Assembly (NCBI GenBank): GCA_964242335.1
Contig: CAXTAY010000002.1
Coordinates: 1-64,000 of the forward strand
Reading direction: 5' to 3'
Length of the DNA: 64,000 nucleotides
From: Lichenicoccus sp964242335
GTDB lineage: Bacteria > Pseudomonadota > Alphaproteobacteria > Acetobacterales > Acetobacteraceae
Below are positions 1 through 12,267 of this stretch, one piece after another. Each line of letters begins with the position of its first letter. The stretch's first letter is position 1. A program made the position numbers and the translations under genes. The notes under the pieces were generated by a model. That model was not told where the DNA came from. It worked only from the letters and a program-made list of their open reading frames with translations, and ran no database searches.

Positions 1-2197
<2,197 letters not shown>

Positions 2198-2218
2198 TCG
2201 CCGTCCGCGGATCGATCG

Positions 2219-2968
2219 ATGGCCGGACATTCCCAGTTCAAGAACATCATGCACCGCAAGGGTGCGCAGGATGCGCGGCGGGCGCGCCAGTTCGCCAAGG
2301 TGATACGCGAGATCACGGTCGCGGCGCGTTCCGGGTTGCCGGATGCCGCGTCCAACCCGCGCCTGCGCGCAGCACTCTCGGCGGCGCGCGAGATCAACAT
2401 GCCGAAGGACACGATCGACCGCGCCGTGCGCAAGGCGGCCGGTGCGGGCGGCGGCGAGGATTATGTCGAGGTGCGCTACGAGGGCTACGGACCGGCAGGG
2501 GTCGCCGTCATCGTCGAGACGCTGACCGACAACCGCAACCGCACCGCATCCGACGTGCGCGCCGCCTTCTCCAAGCATGGCGGCACGCTGGGCGAGACCA
2601 ACTCGGTATCGTTCCTGTTCACCCGGCTCGGCGTCGTCAGCTTTCCCGCCGCGGCGGCCTCGGAGGAGGAGATGCTCGAGGCCGCGATCGAGGCCGGCGC
2701 CGACGACGTCGAGAGCGCGGCCGGGCACCACGAGGTGACCTGCGGCACCCATTCCTTCTTTGCCGTGCGTGACGCGCTGGAAGCCCGTTTCGGCACGCCG
2801 GAGGCAGCGAAGCTCGACTGGCGGGCCACTCTGCTGGTGACACTGGACGAGGATCGCGGCATCACGGTGCTGAAGCTGATCGAGGCACTCGAGGAGAACG
2901 ACGACGTGCAGGCCGTCTATGCCAATTTCGACCTGCCGGACGAACTCGCCGAGAGGCTCTCCGCCTGA
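2219..2968 (+). CDS. yebC: YebC/PmpR family protein (TACO1 family)
   Basis: The 249-residue product begins MAGHSQFKNIMHRKG, the near-invariant N-terminus of the YebC/TACO1 family, and carries the family's GYGPAGVAVIVE and TDNRNRT segments. Family members have been described as transcription regulators and, more recently, as ribosome-associated factors that help translation of proline-rich stretches. Which role applies here cannot be told from sequence. The gene lies between secA and ruvC. yebC next to ruvC is a common bacterial arrangement, and only 7 bases separate the two, which suggests co-transcription with ruvCAB. The start is fixed by the conserved N-terminus; the ribosome binding site is weak. 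Confidence 0.95.
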   Translation: MAGHSQFKNIMHRKGAQDARRARQFAKVIREITVAARSGLPDAASNPRLRAALSAAREINMPKDTIDRAVRKAAGAGGGEDYVEVRYEGYGPAGVAVIVETLTDNRNRTASDVRAAFSKHGGTLGETNSVSFLFTRLGVVSFPAAAASEEEMLEAAIEAGADDVESAAGHHEVTCGTHSFFAVRDALEARFGTPEAAKLDWRATLLVTLDEDRGITVLKLIEALEENDDVQAVYANFDLPDELAERLSA

Positions 2969-2975
2969 CCCCTGC

Positions 2976-3482
2976 ATGACGCGAATCGTCGGCATCGATC
3001 CCGGCCTGCGCTTCACCGGCTGGGGGGTGCTCGAGGCGGTGGGTAACCGGTTGCGCCATGTCGCCGACGGGGTGATCGCCACCGACGGCGACGACAGCGT
3101 GCCGGACCGGCTGAAGCGGCTGCACGACCAGCTGCAGGAACTCCTCATCGACTTCGCGCCGCAGGAGGCGGCGGTGGAGGAGACCTACGTCAACCGCAAC
3201 GGTGCGGCCACCCTGAAGCTCGGCTACGCGCGAGGCGTGGCGCTGCTGGCGCCGGCGCTGGCCGGGATCGCGGTCACCGAGTACGGCGCGATGGCGGTCA
3301 AGCGCGCCGTGGTCGGCACCGGTGCCGCCAGCAAGGACCAGGTCGAGATGATGGTGCGCCGGCTGCTGCCGGGCGCCACCATACGTCGCGCCGACGCCTC
3401 CGACGCACTCGCCGTGGCGATCTGCCACGCGCATCACCGCGAGACGCGGCTGCGCATCCTGTCCGGGAAGCGGATGGCATGA
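2976..3482 (+). CDS. ruvC: Crossover junction endodeoxyribonuclease RuvC
   Basis: RuvC is the dimeric resolvase that nicks Holliday junctions after RuvAB branch migration. The 168-residue product has the RNase H-like fold signature IVGIDPGLRFTGWG, with the first catalytic Asp at about residue 7, the glutamate in VEETYVNRN and the C-terminal acidic pair in ADASDALAVAICH. Length is normal for the family (about 170). The open frame runs upstream into yebC, but the ATG at 2976 gives the conserved start. It is followed after 13 bases by ruvA. All catalytic acids are present, unlike the situation in ruvB downstream. Confidence 0.97.
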   Translation: MTRIVGIDPGLRFTGWGVLEAVGNRLRHVADGVIATDGDDSVPDRLKRLHDQLQELLIDFAPQEAAVEETYVNRNGAATLKLGYARGVALLAPALAGIAVTEYGAMAVKRAVVGTGAASKDQVEMMVRRLLPGATIRRADASDALAVAICHAHHRETRLRILSGKRMA

Positions 3483-3495
3483 TCGCCCCACCTTC

Positions 3496-4094
3496 ATGAT
3501 CGCCCAGCTCAGCGGTTCGCTGGCGCAGGTGGAGGCGGATCGCTGCGTGATCGACGTGGCCGGCGTCGGCTACCTGGTGCAGGCCAGCACGCGCACCATC
3601 GCAGCCCTGCCGCGGCCGCCGGAGCCGGCGCGGGTGCTGGTCGAGACGGTGGTGCGCGAGGATGCGATCCTGCTCTACGGCTTCGCCGACGCGGCCGAGC
3701 GCGACTGGTTCCGGCTGCTGACCACGGTGCAGGGCGTGGGTGCCAAGCTGGCGCTCGCGGTGCTGTCGGGGCTGTCGCCGCGCGACCTGGTGTCGGTGAT
3801 CGCCACCGGCGACCGCTCCAGCCTGACGCGGCTGCCTGGCGTCGGTGCGCGCATCGCCGACCGGCTGCTCAGCGAGCTGCGCGAGAAGGCGGGCGGCATG
3901 CCGACCGGGGCGACCGCGGTGATGGCCGCCTCGCTGCCCGGCGGCAGTGTCGAGGCGGATGCGCTGGCGGCCCTCTCCGGCCTGGGCTTCCGCAGGCAGG
4001 AGGCGGCGCCCGCGGTGAGCCGGGTGATCGAGCGCCTCGGCGACGTCGCCGGGCTGGACGCCGTGATCCGCGACAGCCTGCGCGAGCTGGCGCG

Positions 4095-4098
<4 letters not shown>
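3496..4098 (+). CDS. ruvA: Holliday junction DNA helicase subunit RuvA
   Basis: RuvA tetramers bind four-way DNA junctions and load RuvB hexamers. The 200-residue protein has the N-terminal OB fold (MIAQLSGSLAQVE...VGYLV), two helix-hairpin-helix motifs (TVQGVGAKLALAVLSGL and LPGVGARIADRLL) and a C-terminal three-helix domain that contacts RuvB. Length is normal and no segment seems missing. The last four bases overlap the ruvB start (ATGA), the usual sign of translational coupling. Confidence 0.97.
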
Positions 4099-5084
<986 letters not shown>

Positions 5085-5087
5085 CCC

Positions 5088-5519
5088 ATGCCGCGTCACG
5101 ACGTCGCCTTCCGTGTCTATTACGAGGACACCGATGCCGGCGGCGTGGTGTACCACGCGCAGTACCTCGCCTTCGCCGAACGCGGCCGCACCGAGGCGAT
5201 GCGCTCGCTGGGCGCCCCTGTCGCCGCCCTGCGCGAGGAGTTCGGCCTCGGCTTCGTCGTCCGCGACGTGCAGATCTCCTATCGTCGTCCGGTGCGCCTC
5301 GACGACCTGCTGACGGTGACGACCTGGCTGCGCGAGCTCGGCGGCGCCAGGTTGCGCATGCGCCAGTCGCTGACCTGCAACGGCGCGGTCGCTGCCGACA
5401 TGGAGGTGGAGCTCGCCTGCATCCGGGTCGTCGACCTGAAGCCGGCGCGCATCCCGCCGCTGTGGCGCGACGTGCTGTGCGACCTGGTCAGCCCCGGGAC
5501 GGAACAGTTCGTTTCATAA
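5088..5519 (+). CDS. ybgC: Tol-Pal associated acyl-CoA thioesterase YbgC
   Basis: This is a 143-residue hot-dog-fold thioesterase of the YbgC/4-hydroxybenzoyl-CoA thioesterase family. It acts on short acyl-CoA or acyl-ACP thioesters and is encoded with the tol-pal genes in many Gram-negative bacteria. The active-site motif YYEDTDAGGVVYHAQYL near the N-terminus holds the catalytic Asp. It starts 3 bases after ruvB and is followed by tolQ after a 96-base gap, so it may be transcribed with ruvCAB, with tolQRAB, or both. No internal abnormality is seen. Confidence 0.94.
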   Translation: MPRHDVAFRVYYEDTDAGGVVYHAQYLAFAERGRTEAMRSLGAPVAALREEFGLGFVVRDVQISYRRPVRLDDLLTVTTWLRELGGARLRMRQSLTCNGAVAADMEVELACIRVVDLKPARIPPLWRDVLCDLVSPGTEQFVS

Positions 5520-5615
5520 ACCGGTCGGCCTGGGCTTCTGCTTTCATCCCTAACGACGTAAGGAAGCGCTTCGGACCGGTTCGGGGCCGGTGGCTGGGCT
5601 ACGGGGGAGGCGCAA

Positions 5616-6335
5616 TTGGATCGCGCGGTTGATGCGGTTAATCTCGGGGCCGCGGCCACCGGGGACCTCTCGCTGTGGGGTCTGTTCATCCAGGCTTCCT
5701 TCGTCGTGAAGCTGGTGATGATCGGACTGGTGGCGGCCAGCGTCTGGGTCTGGGCGATCATCTTCGAGAAGACGATGTCGATGCGGCGTGCCAACCGCCA
5801 GGCGAGCGGCTTCGAGGACCGGTTCTGGTCCGGCGGCAGCCTCGACGACCTCTACGAGACCGAGGGCGCCAAGCCCGCGCATCCGATCGCCGCCGTATTC
5901 GGCGCCGCGATGGGGGAGTGGAGGCGCTCGGCGCGGGTGAAGGGTGCCGACCTCAGCCGCGGCAGCGTGCAGGAGCGGGTGGACCGGGCGATGGCGATCA
6001 CCGTCACCCGCGAGATGGAGCGGCTCGAGCGCTGGATGATCTTCCTTGCCTCGGTCGGATCGGTGGCGCCGTTCGTCGGCCTGTTCGGCACGGTGTGGGG
6101 CATCATGCACTCCTTCTCGGCGATCGCGGCGATGCACAACACCAACCTCAGCGTGGTGGCACCCGGCATCGCCGAGGCGCTGTTCGCCACCGCGATCGGC
6201 CTGGTCGCGGCGATCCCGGCGGTGCTCGCCTACAACAAGATCAATTCCGACCTGTCGCGGTTCGCGGCCCGGCTGGAGGCGTTCGGCACCGAGTTCGGCG
6301 CGATCCTGTCGCGCCAGTCCGAGGAGAGGGGCTGA
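5616..6335 (+). CDS. tolQ: Tol-Pal system proton channel subunit TolQ
   Basis: TolQ forms the inner-membrane proton channel with TolR and energises TolA to keep the outer membrane attached during division. The 239-residue protein has an N-terminal membrane segment (about residues 21-45), a cytoplasmic loop, and two C-terminal membrane segments (FLASVGSVAPFVGLFGTVWG and ALFATAIGLVAAIPAVLAYN), the ExbB/TolQ signature. I take TTG at 5616 as start because a strong Shine-Dalgarno run (gggggagg, 5602-5610) sits just upstream and no better codon precedes the first membrane segment. tolR starts 3 bases after the stop. Confidence 0.95.
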   Translation: MDRAVDAVNLGAAATGDLSLWGLFIQASFVVKLVMIGLVAASVWVWAIIFEKTMSMRRANRQASGFEDRFWSGGSLDDLYETEGAKPAHPIAAVFGAAMGEWRRSARVKGADLSRGSVQERVDRAMAITVTREMERLERWMIFLASVGSVAPFVGLFGTVWGIMHSFSAIAAMHNTNLSVVAPGIAEALFATAIGLVAAIPAVLAYNKINSDLSRFAARLEAFGTEFGAILSRQSEERG

Positions 6336-6338
6336 GCC

Positions 6339-6791
<453 letters not shown>

Positions 6792-6801
6792 GCCTTCCGG
6801 C

Positions 6802-7773
<972 letters not shown>

Positions 7774-7783
7774 CCAGCGAGGC

Positions 7784-7824
7784 CCGGGGCCTCCGGCCCC
7801 GGCGGGTCCAGGGCAGCGCCCTGG
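7784..7824 (+). repeat. 41-bp double-hairpin intergenic element, copy 1
   Basis: Two perfect hairpins lie in the 110 bases between tolA and tolB. The first has an 8-bp stem and 3-base loop (CCGGGGCC/TCC/GGCCCCGG, 7784-7802). A CGGGT spacer follows, then the second with a 7-bp stem and 3-base loop (CCAGGGC/AGC/GCCCTGG, 7808-7824). A second copy with the same stem, loop and spacer lengths follows ftsH at 13934. No T-run follows, so it is not a classical terminator. It may act as a REP-like element, mRNA stabiliser or Rho-related site. Confidence 0.85.
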
Positions 7825-7883
7825 CCTCGCTCCGGGCCCCCGCCACGCACGACCCGCCCGATCCTGCACGGAGAACGCAGCCG

Positions 7884-9212
7884 ATGATATCCGCCTTCAT
7901 GAGCCGCCGCCACCTGATCGCCGGCGCCGGCCTCGCCGCATTGTCCCCGGCAGCACGCGCGCAGCAGCCGGCGCCGCACGGTCCCGGTGCCGCGGAGATC
8001 ACCGTCGACCAAGCGCACACCGCGCCGATCCCGATCGCGATCCCCTCCTTCGGTCCGGGACTGGGCGACCAGATCAGCCAGGTGATCAGCGACGACCTGG
8101 GCGGCTGCGGCCTGTTCCGGCCGCTCGGCCTCGCCGCCTCCGGCGGTGCCGCCGGTGGTACGCCGGACTTCGCCAGCTACCGTAGCCTGGGTGCCCAGGC
8201 CGTCGCCGCCGGCCTGGTGAGCGGCGCGGGCACGCTGCGGGTGGAGTTCCGGCTCTGGGACGTATCGGCGGGGCAGCAGATCCAGGGCACCGCCTACACC
8301 ACCGCCGAGGCGAACTGGCGCCGCATCGCGCACAAGATCGCCGACGTGATCTATCAGCGCATGCTGGGCGAGCGCGGCTACTTCGATACCCGCATCTGCT
8401 ACGTCGCCCGCGCCGGCGCGCGCGGCCGCCAGACCACGCGGCTCGCGGTGATGGACCAGGACGGCGCCAACACCCGCACCCTCACCAGCGGCCGCTGGCT
8501 GGTGCTGACGCCGCGTTTCCATCCGACCCGCGACCAGATCGCCTTCATGAGCTATGCCGACGACCGGCCGCGCGTCTTTCTGTTCGACCTCGGCAGCGGC
8601 CGCGAGGAGGTGCTGGGCGAGTTCCAGGGCATCAGCTTCGCGCCGCGCTTCTCGCCGGACGGCGGCTCGGTGGTGCTGTCGGCGACGCGCGGCAGCGGCT
8701 CGGACATCTACCGTATCGACCTCGCCAGCCGCGCCTCGCAGCGCCTGACGGATTCCGGGTCGATCGACACCAGCCCCTGCTTCAGCCCGGACGGCTCGCA
8801 GATCGTGTTCAATTCGGACCGCGGCGGCTCGCCGCAGCTCTACGTGATGGGTGCCGGCGGCGGCACCGCGCGGCGGATCAGCTACGGCTCGGGCCAGTAC
8901 GGCTCTCCGGTCTGGTCGCCGCGCGGCGACCTGATCGCCTTCACCCGGATCGGCGGCGGCGGCTTCTCGATCGGGGTGATGCAGCCGGACGGATCGGGCG
9001 AGCGCATCCTGACCCAGGGCTTCACCGTGGAGAGCCCGACCTTCTGCCCCAACGGGCGGGTGCTGGCCTATTGCCGGCAGAACGCCGCCGGCGCCGGCGG
9101 TGCGGGGTTCGCCTCCGGCCTCGGCTCGATCGACATCGCCGGCTTCAACGACCGCGTGCTGCGCACGCCGGGAGGCGCCTCGGATCCGGCCTGGTCGCCG
9201 CTCAACGGCTAG
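7884..9212 (+). CDS. tolB: Tol-Pal system beta-propeller protein TolB
   Basis: TolB is the periplasmic propeller that binds Pal and links it to TolA. The 442-residue product has an N-terminal alpha/beta domain followed by WD40-like PD40 repeats (FSPDGGSVVLSATRGSGSDIY, FSPDGSQIVFNSDRGG, WSPRGDLIAFTR), typical of TolB in order and length. The leader (MSRRHLIAGAGLAALSPAARAQ) contains a twin-arginine SRRHL motif, so export may be by Tat rather than Sec. The start at 7884 has a good ribosome binding site (ggaga, 7870-7874); an in-frame ATG at 7899 is the alternative. Confidence 0.95.
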   Translation: MISAFMSRRHLIAGAGLAALSPAARAQQPAPHGPGAAEITVDQAHTAPIPIAIPSFGPGLGDQISQVISDDLGGCGLFRPLGLAASGGAAGGTPDFASYRSLGAQAVAAGLVSGAGTLRVEFRLWDVSAGQQIQGTAYTTAEANWRRIAHKIADVIYQRMLGERGYFDTRICYVARAGARGRQTTRLAVMDQDGANTRTLTSGRWLVLTPRFHPTRDQIAFMSYADDRPRVFLFDLGSGREEVLGEFQGISFAPRFSPDGGSVVLSATRGSGSDIYRIDLASRASQRLTDSGSIDTSPCFSPDGSQIVFNSDRGGSPQLYVMGAGGGTARRISYGSGQYGSPVWSPRGDLIAFTRIGGGGFSIGVMQPDGSGERILTQGFTVESPTFCPNGRVLAYCRQNAAGAGGAGFASGLGSIDIAGFNDRVLRTPGGASDPAWSPLNG

Positions 9213-9303
9213 CGGGATGGGCGGCCAGATCGGCGGAGACGATGCTTGCCTGCAACGAGACCAGGTAAAATCGCGTCGGACGATCATTCCGGCCGTTGCC
9301 GAC

Positions 9304-9333
9304 TTGACCGGAAACGAAACGAGACTCTAATCC
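9304..9333 (+). promoter_or_regulatory. Possible sigma-70-like promoter before pal
   Basis: In the 226-base gap between tolB and pal, a TTGACC hexamer (9304-9309) is followed after 18 bases by TAATCC (9328-9333), about 105 bases before the pal start. This is a weak match by eye only. It would allow pal to be expressed apart from tolQRAB, as is seen in other bacteria. Confidence 0.25.
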
Positions 9334-9438
9334 GCATTCGGTTGCTTGCGGCTCGAGACCGGTCCGAACGGCTGGTTCGGGATCCTGGCCGGCGATCCGG
9401 CATCGTCACCCGCTCTAGGATACTCAGGAGACCCCGTC

Positions 9439-9921
9439 ATGAAGATGAAGCTTATCGGTGCGCTCGGCCTGCTCGCCCTCCTGGCCGCCTGCTCGGGCGA
9501 GAACGCCAACACCGGGGCGGCCTCCGGCATGGGCGCGTCGGCGGCGCCCACCGGTGCCGCGGCACCCGGCAGCGAGGCCGACCTGGTCGCAAATGTCGGC
9601 GACCGGGTCTATTTCGCCCTGGCCGAGAATACCCTCTCGTCCGACGCGCAGGCGACGCTGGACCGTCAGGCCGCGTGGCTCGCGCGCTACCCGCAGGCGA
9701 CGATACAGCTCGCCGGCAACTGCGACGATCGCGGTACCGAGGAATACAACATCGCGCTCGGCGAGCGCCGCGCCAACGCGGCGCGCGACTACCTGGTCGC
9801 CAAGGGCGTGGCCGCCGGCCGCATCTCCACCATCTCCTACGGCAAGGACCGGCCGACCGCGCTCGGCGACGACGAGCAGTCCTGGCAGCAGAACCGCAAC
9901 GCCATCACCGTGGTGCGCTGA
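9439..9921 (+). CDS. pal: Peptidoglycan-associated lipoprotein Pal
   Basis: Pal is the outer-membrane lipoprotein that binds peptidoglycan and TolB. The 160-residue product starts MKMKLIGALGLLALLAAC, a lipoprotein signal with Cys18 as the lipidated residue, then a short Ala/Gly-rich linker and an OmpA-like domain with peptidoglycan-binding residues in NCDDRGTEEYNIALGERRA. ATG 9439 is chosen over an upstream alternative because it begins the signal peptide and follows an SD (caggaga). Length is normal. Confidence 0.96.
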   Translation: MKMKLIGALGLLALLAACSGENANTGAASGMGASAAPTGAAAPGSEADLVANVGDRVYFALAENTLSSDAQATLDRQAAWLARYPQATIQLAGNCDDRGTEEYNIALGERRANAARDYLVAKGVAAGRISTISYGKDRPTALGDDEQSWQQNRNAITVVR

Positions 9922-9995
9922 CCCGGGGGGAGGTGCGGCCCCTTGACCCGAGCGGCGGCAGTGGCCTTAAGAACCCGCTGAGCAGGGGGCATCGC

Positions 9996-10829
9996 ATGCG
10001 CGCCATCACCGGTACGACCGCGGCGGTCCTCGCCGCGGCACTGCTGGCACGACCGGCGTTGGCGCAGGTCGACAGCCGCGAGGCGATCTCGCTGCAGAAC
10101 CAGATCCTTGAGCTGCGCCACGAGATGCAGCAGCAGAACCAGGGCGGCGGCGGCACCGAGCCGGTCGCCCCGCCGCTCGGCTCCACCGCCGCCGTGGACT
10201 CCCAGGGAGCCGGCGCACTGACGCCGCAGCTGCTCGATCGCGTCTCGACGCTGGAGGGTCAGGTGCGCGAGCTGCGCGGGCAGGTCGACCAGCTCAACAA
10301 CCAGGTGCAGCAGCAGAACGCCGCCCTGTCCAAGCAGATCGGCGACGTGAGCTTCGCGGTCCAGCAGCAGGGGCATCCGGGGGGTCTGGCGGCGGGTGGC
10401 CCACCGCCGACCGCGCCGTCGGCCGCGCCGCAGGCGTCGCCGCGGCGCACCGCGGAGCTGGCGCTGCAGCAGGGCAACGCGGCGCTGGCGCGACGCGACT
10501 ACGCGGGCGCGCAGAGTGCCGCGCGCGAGGTGCTCGCCGGCGCCAAGGGCCCGCGGCAGACCGACGCGCAGTTCCTGCTGGCGCAGTCGCTCGCCGGCCA
10601 GCGCCAGTACCAGCAGGCGGCGACCGCGTACTACGACGTCTACAGCCGCGCGCCGCGGTCGTCGCGGGCGCCGGACGCGCTGCTCGGGGTCGGCGCGTCG
10701 CTGCTGGCGCTGGGCGACAAGAACGATGCCTGCCAGGCGCTGCAGAAGCTGCACGTCGAGTTTCCGGCGCCGCCTCCGCGCGTGCGCGCCGCCTCGAGCA
10801 CCCTGCGCGGCCGCGCCGGCTGTCGCTAG
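9996..10829 (+). CDS. cpoB: Cell division coordinator CpoB (YbgF)
   Basis: CpoB is a periplasmic protein that couples Tol-Pal function with septal peptidoglycan synthesis. The 277-residue product has a Sec signal peptide (MRAITGTTAAVLAAALLARPALAQ), a coiled-coil rich in Gln and Leu at about residues 30-125 (YbgF trimerisation region), a Pro/Ala linker, and C-terminal TPRs (ELALQQGNAALARRDYAGA, FLLAQSLAGQRQYQQAATAYYDV). Its place after pal completes the tol-pal cluster. ATG 9996 follows an agcaggggg SD. Confidence 0.93.
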   Translation: MRAITGTTAAVLAAALLARPALAQVDSREAISLQNQILELRHEMQQQNQGGGGTEPVAPPLGSTAAVDSQGAGALTPQLLDRVSTLEGQVRELRGQVDQLNNQVQQQNAALSKQIGDVSFAVQQQGHPGGLAAGGPPPTAPSAAPQASPRRTAELALQQGNAALARRDYAGAQSAAREVLAGAKGPRQTDAQFLLAQSLAGQRQYQQAATAYYDVYSRAPRSSRAPDALLGVGASLLALGDKNDACQALQKLHVEFPAPPPRVRAASSTLRGRAGCR

Positions 10830-10882
10830 CGCCTGACCCGCCGTCGCCGAGCCCGCTCGGCGACGAGGAGTTCGATGCCCTG

Positions 10883-12067
10883 ATGCGCCCGCTCGGTCCG
10901 TGGGCGAGCGCCGAGCGGATCGCGGTCGCGGTCTCCGGGGGTGCGGACTCGCTGTGCTTGGCACTCCTTGCCGCGCGCTGGGGGAGGTCGCGCGGCATCC
11001 GCGTGCTCGGCCTGATCGTCGATCACGGCCTGCGCGCGGAGGCAGCGGGCGAGGCGAGGCTGACCGCGGCCCGGCTCGACGCCCACGGCATCGCGTCGCG
11101 CCTCCTCACCCTGGACGGCCTGCCGCCCGGGCCGTCGCTCGCCGAACGCGCGCGCGCGGCGCGCTACGCGGCGCTGCGCGCCTGCTGCCGGGCGAGCGGC
11201 ATCGTCGACCTGCTGGTCGGCCATCACGCCGGGGACCAGGCGGAGACGGTGCTGATGCGACGCCGTGCCGGCAGCGGCGCGGACGGCCTCGCGGGCATGG
11301 CGAGCCTGTCCGAGACCGACGCGCTGCGCCTGGTGCGGCCGCTGCTGACCCAGCCGCCGGAGCGTCTGCGCGCGACGTTGCGCGGCTTCGCAGTGGGATG
11401 GGTGGAAGACCCCTCCAACCGGGATGATCGCGCACTGCGCAGCCGGCTGCGGCGGGAGCTCGCCGGTCCCGACACCGCCGGCCTCGCGGCCGAGCTGCTC
11501 GCGGCCGCCGCCGAAGCCGGGGCCGCCCGCACGGCGCGAGACCTGGAGCAGGCCGGTGATCTCGCCCTGACCACGATGCTCATGCCGGAAGGCTTCGCGC
11601 TGCTGCCGCCGCGGCTGGTGCCGCCGCGGGCGCTCGCGGCGCTGATGCGCACGATCGGCGGCGCATCCTATCCGCCGGCGACGCGGGGGGTGGCCGCCCT
11701 GGTGCAGGATCCCCGGCCGGCGACGCTCGCCGGAACCCGCCTGATGCGGGCCGGGCGTCTCGGAGCGGGCTGGCTGCTGCTGCGTGAGGCGGCGCGCGTC
11801 GGCGCACCGGTGCCCGCCGTGCCGGAGGCGGTGTGGGACCGGCGGTTCCGGCTGCGCGGGCCGGCGACGGATCTGCCGCCGGGACTGAGCATCGGCGCGC
11901 TGGGCAGGGATGCTGCGCGGGATCGGACGCGCCCCGACCTGCCCGCGGCGGTGCTCGCCGTGATGCCGACGCTGCGCACGGCCGATGGCCGCCCGGTGCG
12001 GCAGATCGGGATTTTCGATTTCGAACCGGTGGTGCCGGCGACGACGCGGCCGGCTTTTTTCCGCTGA
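10883..12067 (+). CDS. tilS: tRNA(Ile)-lysidine synthetase TilS
   Basis: TilS converts C34 of tRNA-Ile(CAU) to lysidine using ATP and lysine so that AUA is read as isoleucine. The 394-residue product has the PP-loop motif SGGADS at residues 18-23, the VDHGLR and GHHAGDQAETVLMRR motifs of the N-type ATP pyrophosphatase domain, and a weakly conserved C-terminal region. The codons just upstream (GDEEFDAL) also resemble TilS, so the true start may be slightly earlier, but no good in-frame start codon is seen there. It lies directly before ftsH, a common order (tilS-ftsH). Confidence 0.9.
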   Translation: MRPLGPWASAERIAVAVSGGADSLCLALLAARWGRSRGIRVLGLIVDHGLRAEAAGEARLTAARLDAHGIASRLLTLDGLPPGPSLAERARAARYAALRACCRASGIVDLLVGHHAGDQAETVLMRRRAGSGADGLAGMASLSETDALRLVRPLLTQPPERLRATLRGFAVGWVEDPSNRDDRALRSRLRRELAGPDTAGLAAELLAAAAEAGAARTARDLEQAGDLALTTMLMPEGFALLPPRLVPPRALAALMRTIGGASYPPATRGVAALVQDPRPATLAGTRLMRAGRLGAGWLLLREAARVGAPVPAVPEAVWDRRFRLRGPATDLPPGLSIGALGRDAARDRTRPDLPAAVLAVMPTLRTADGRPVRQIGIFDFEPVVPATTRPAFFR

Positions 12068-12131
12068 GCTTCCGCCGGTAACGATTTCGAGATGTATAGC
12101 ATCCACGATAGGGGTGTGCGGTGATCGAAGG

Positions 12132-12147
12132 CATCCTATGTAGGATG
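12132..12147. promoter_or_regulatory. 7-bp inverted repeat upstream of ftsH
   Basis: CATCCTA-TG-TAGGATG is a perfect 7-bp inverted repeat with a 2-base centre, 121 bases before the ftsH start in a 200-base gap after tilS. Its AT-rich arms stand out in this GC-rich DNA. It could be an operator or a small hairpin in the ftsH leader. No clear promoter or heat-shock motif could be assigned. Confidence 0.35.
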
Positions 12148-12267
12148 GGTTCAGGCAACAGTACCGCTGCTTCGACCCGCTTGGTTCGGCCTTCGCTGTG
12201 CCGGCAGGGGCGGTGCCGACAAGCCTACGCTGAAGGGCCCCACGCGAGTGGGAGATCATAGGATACG

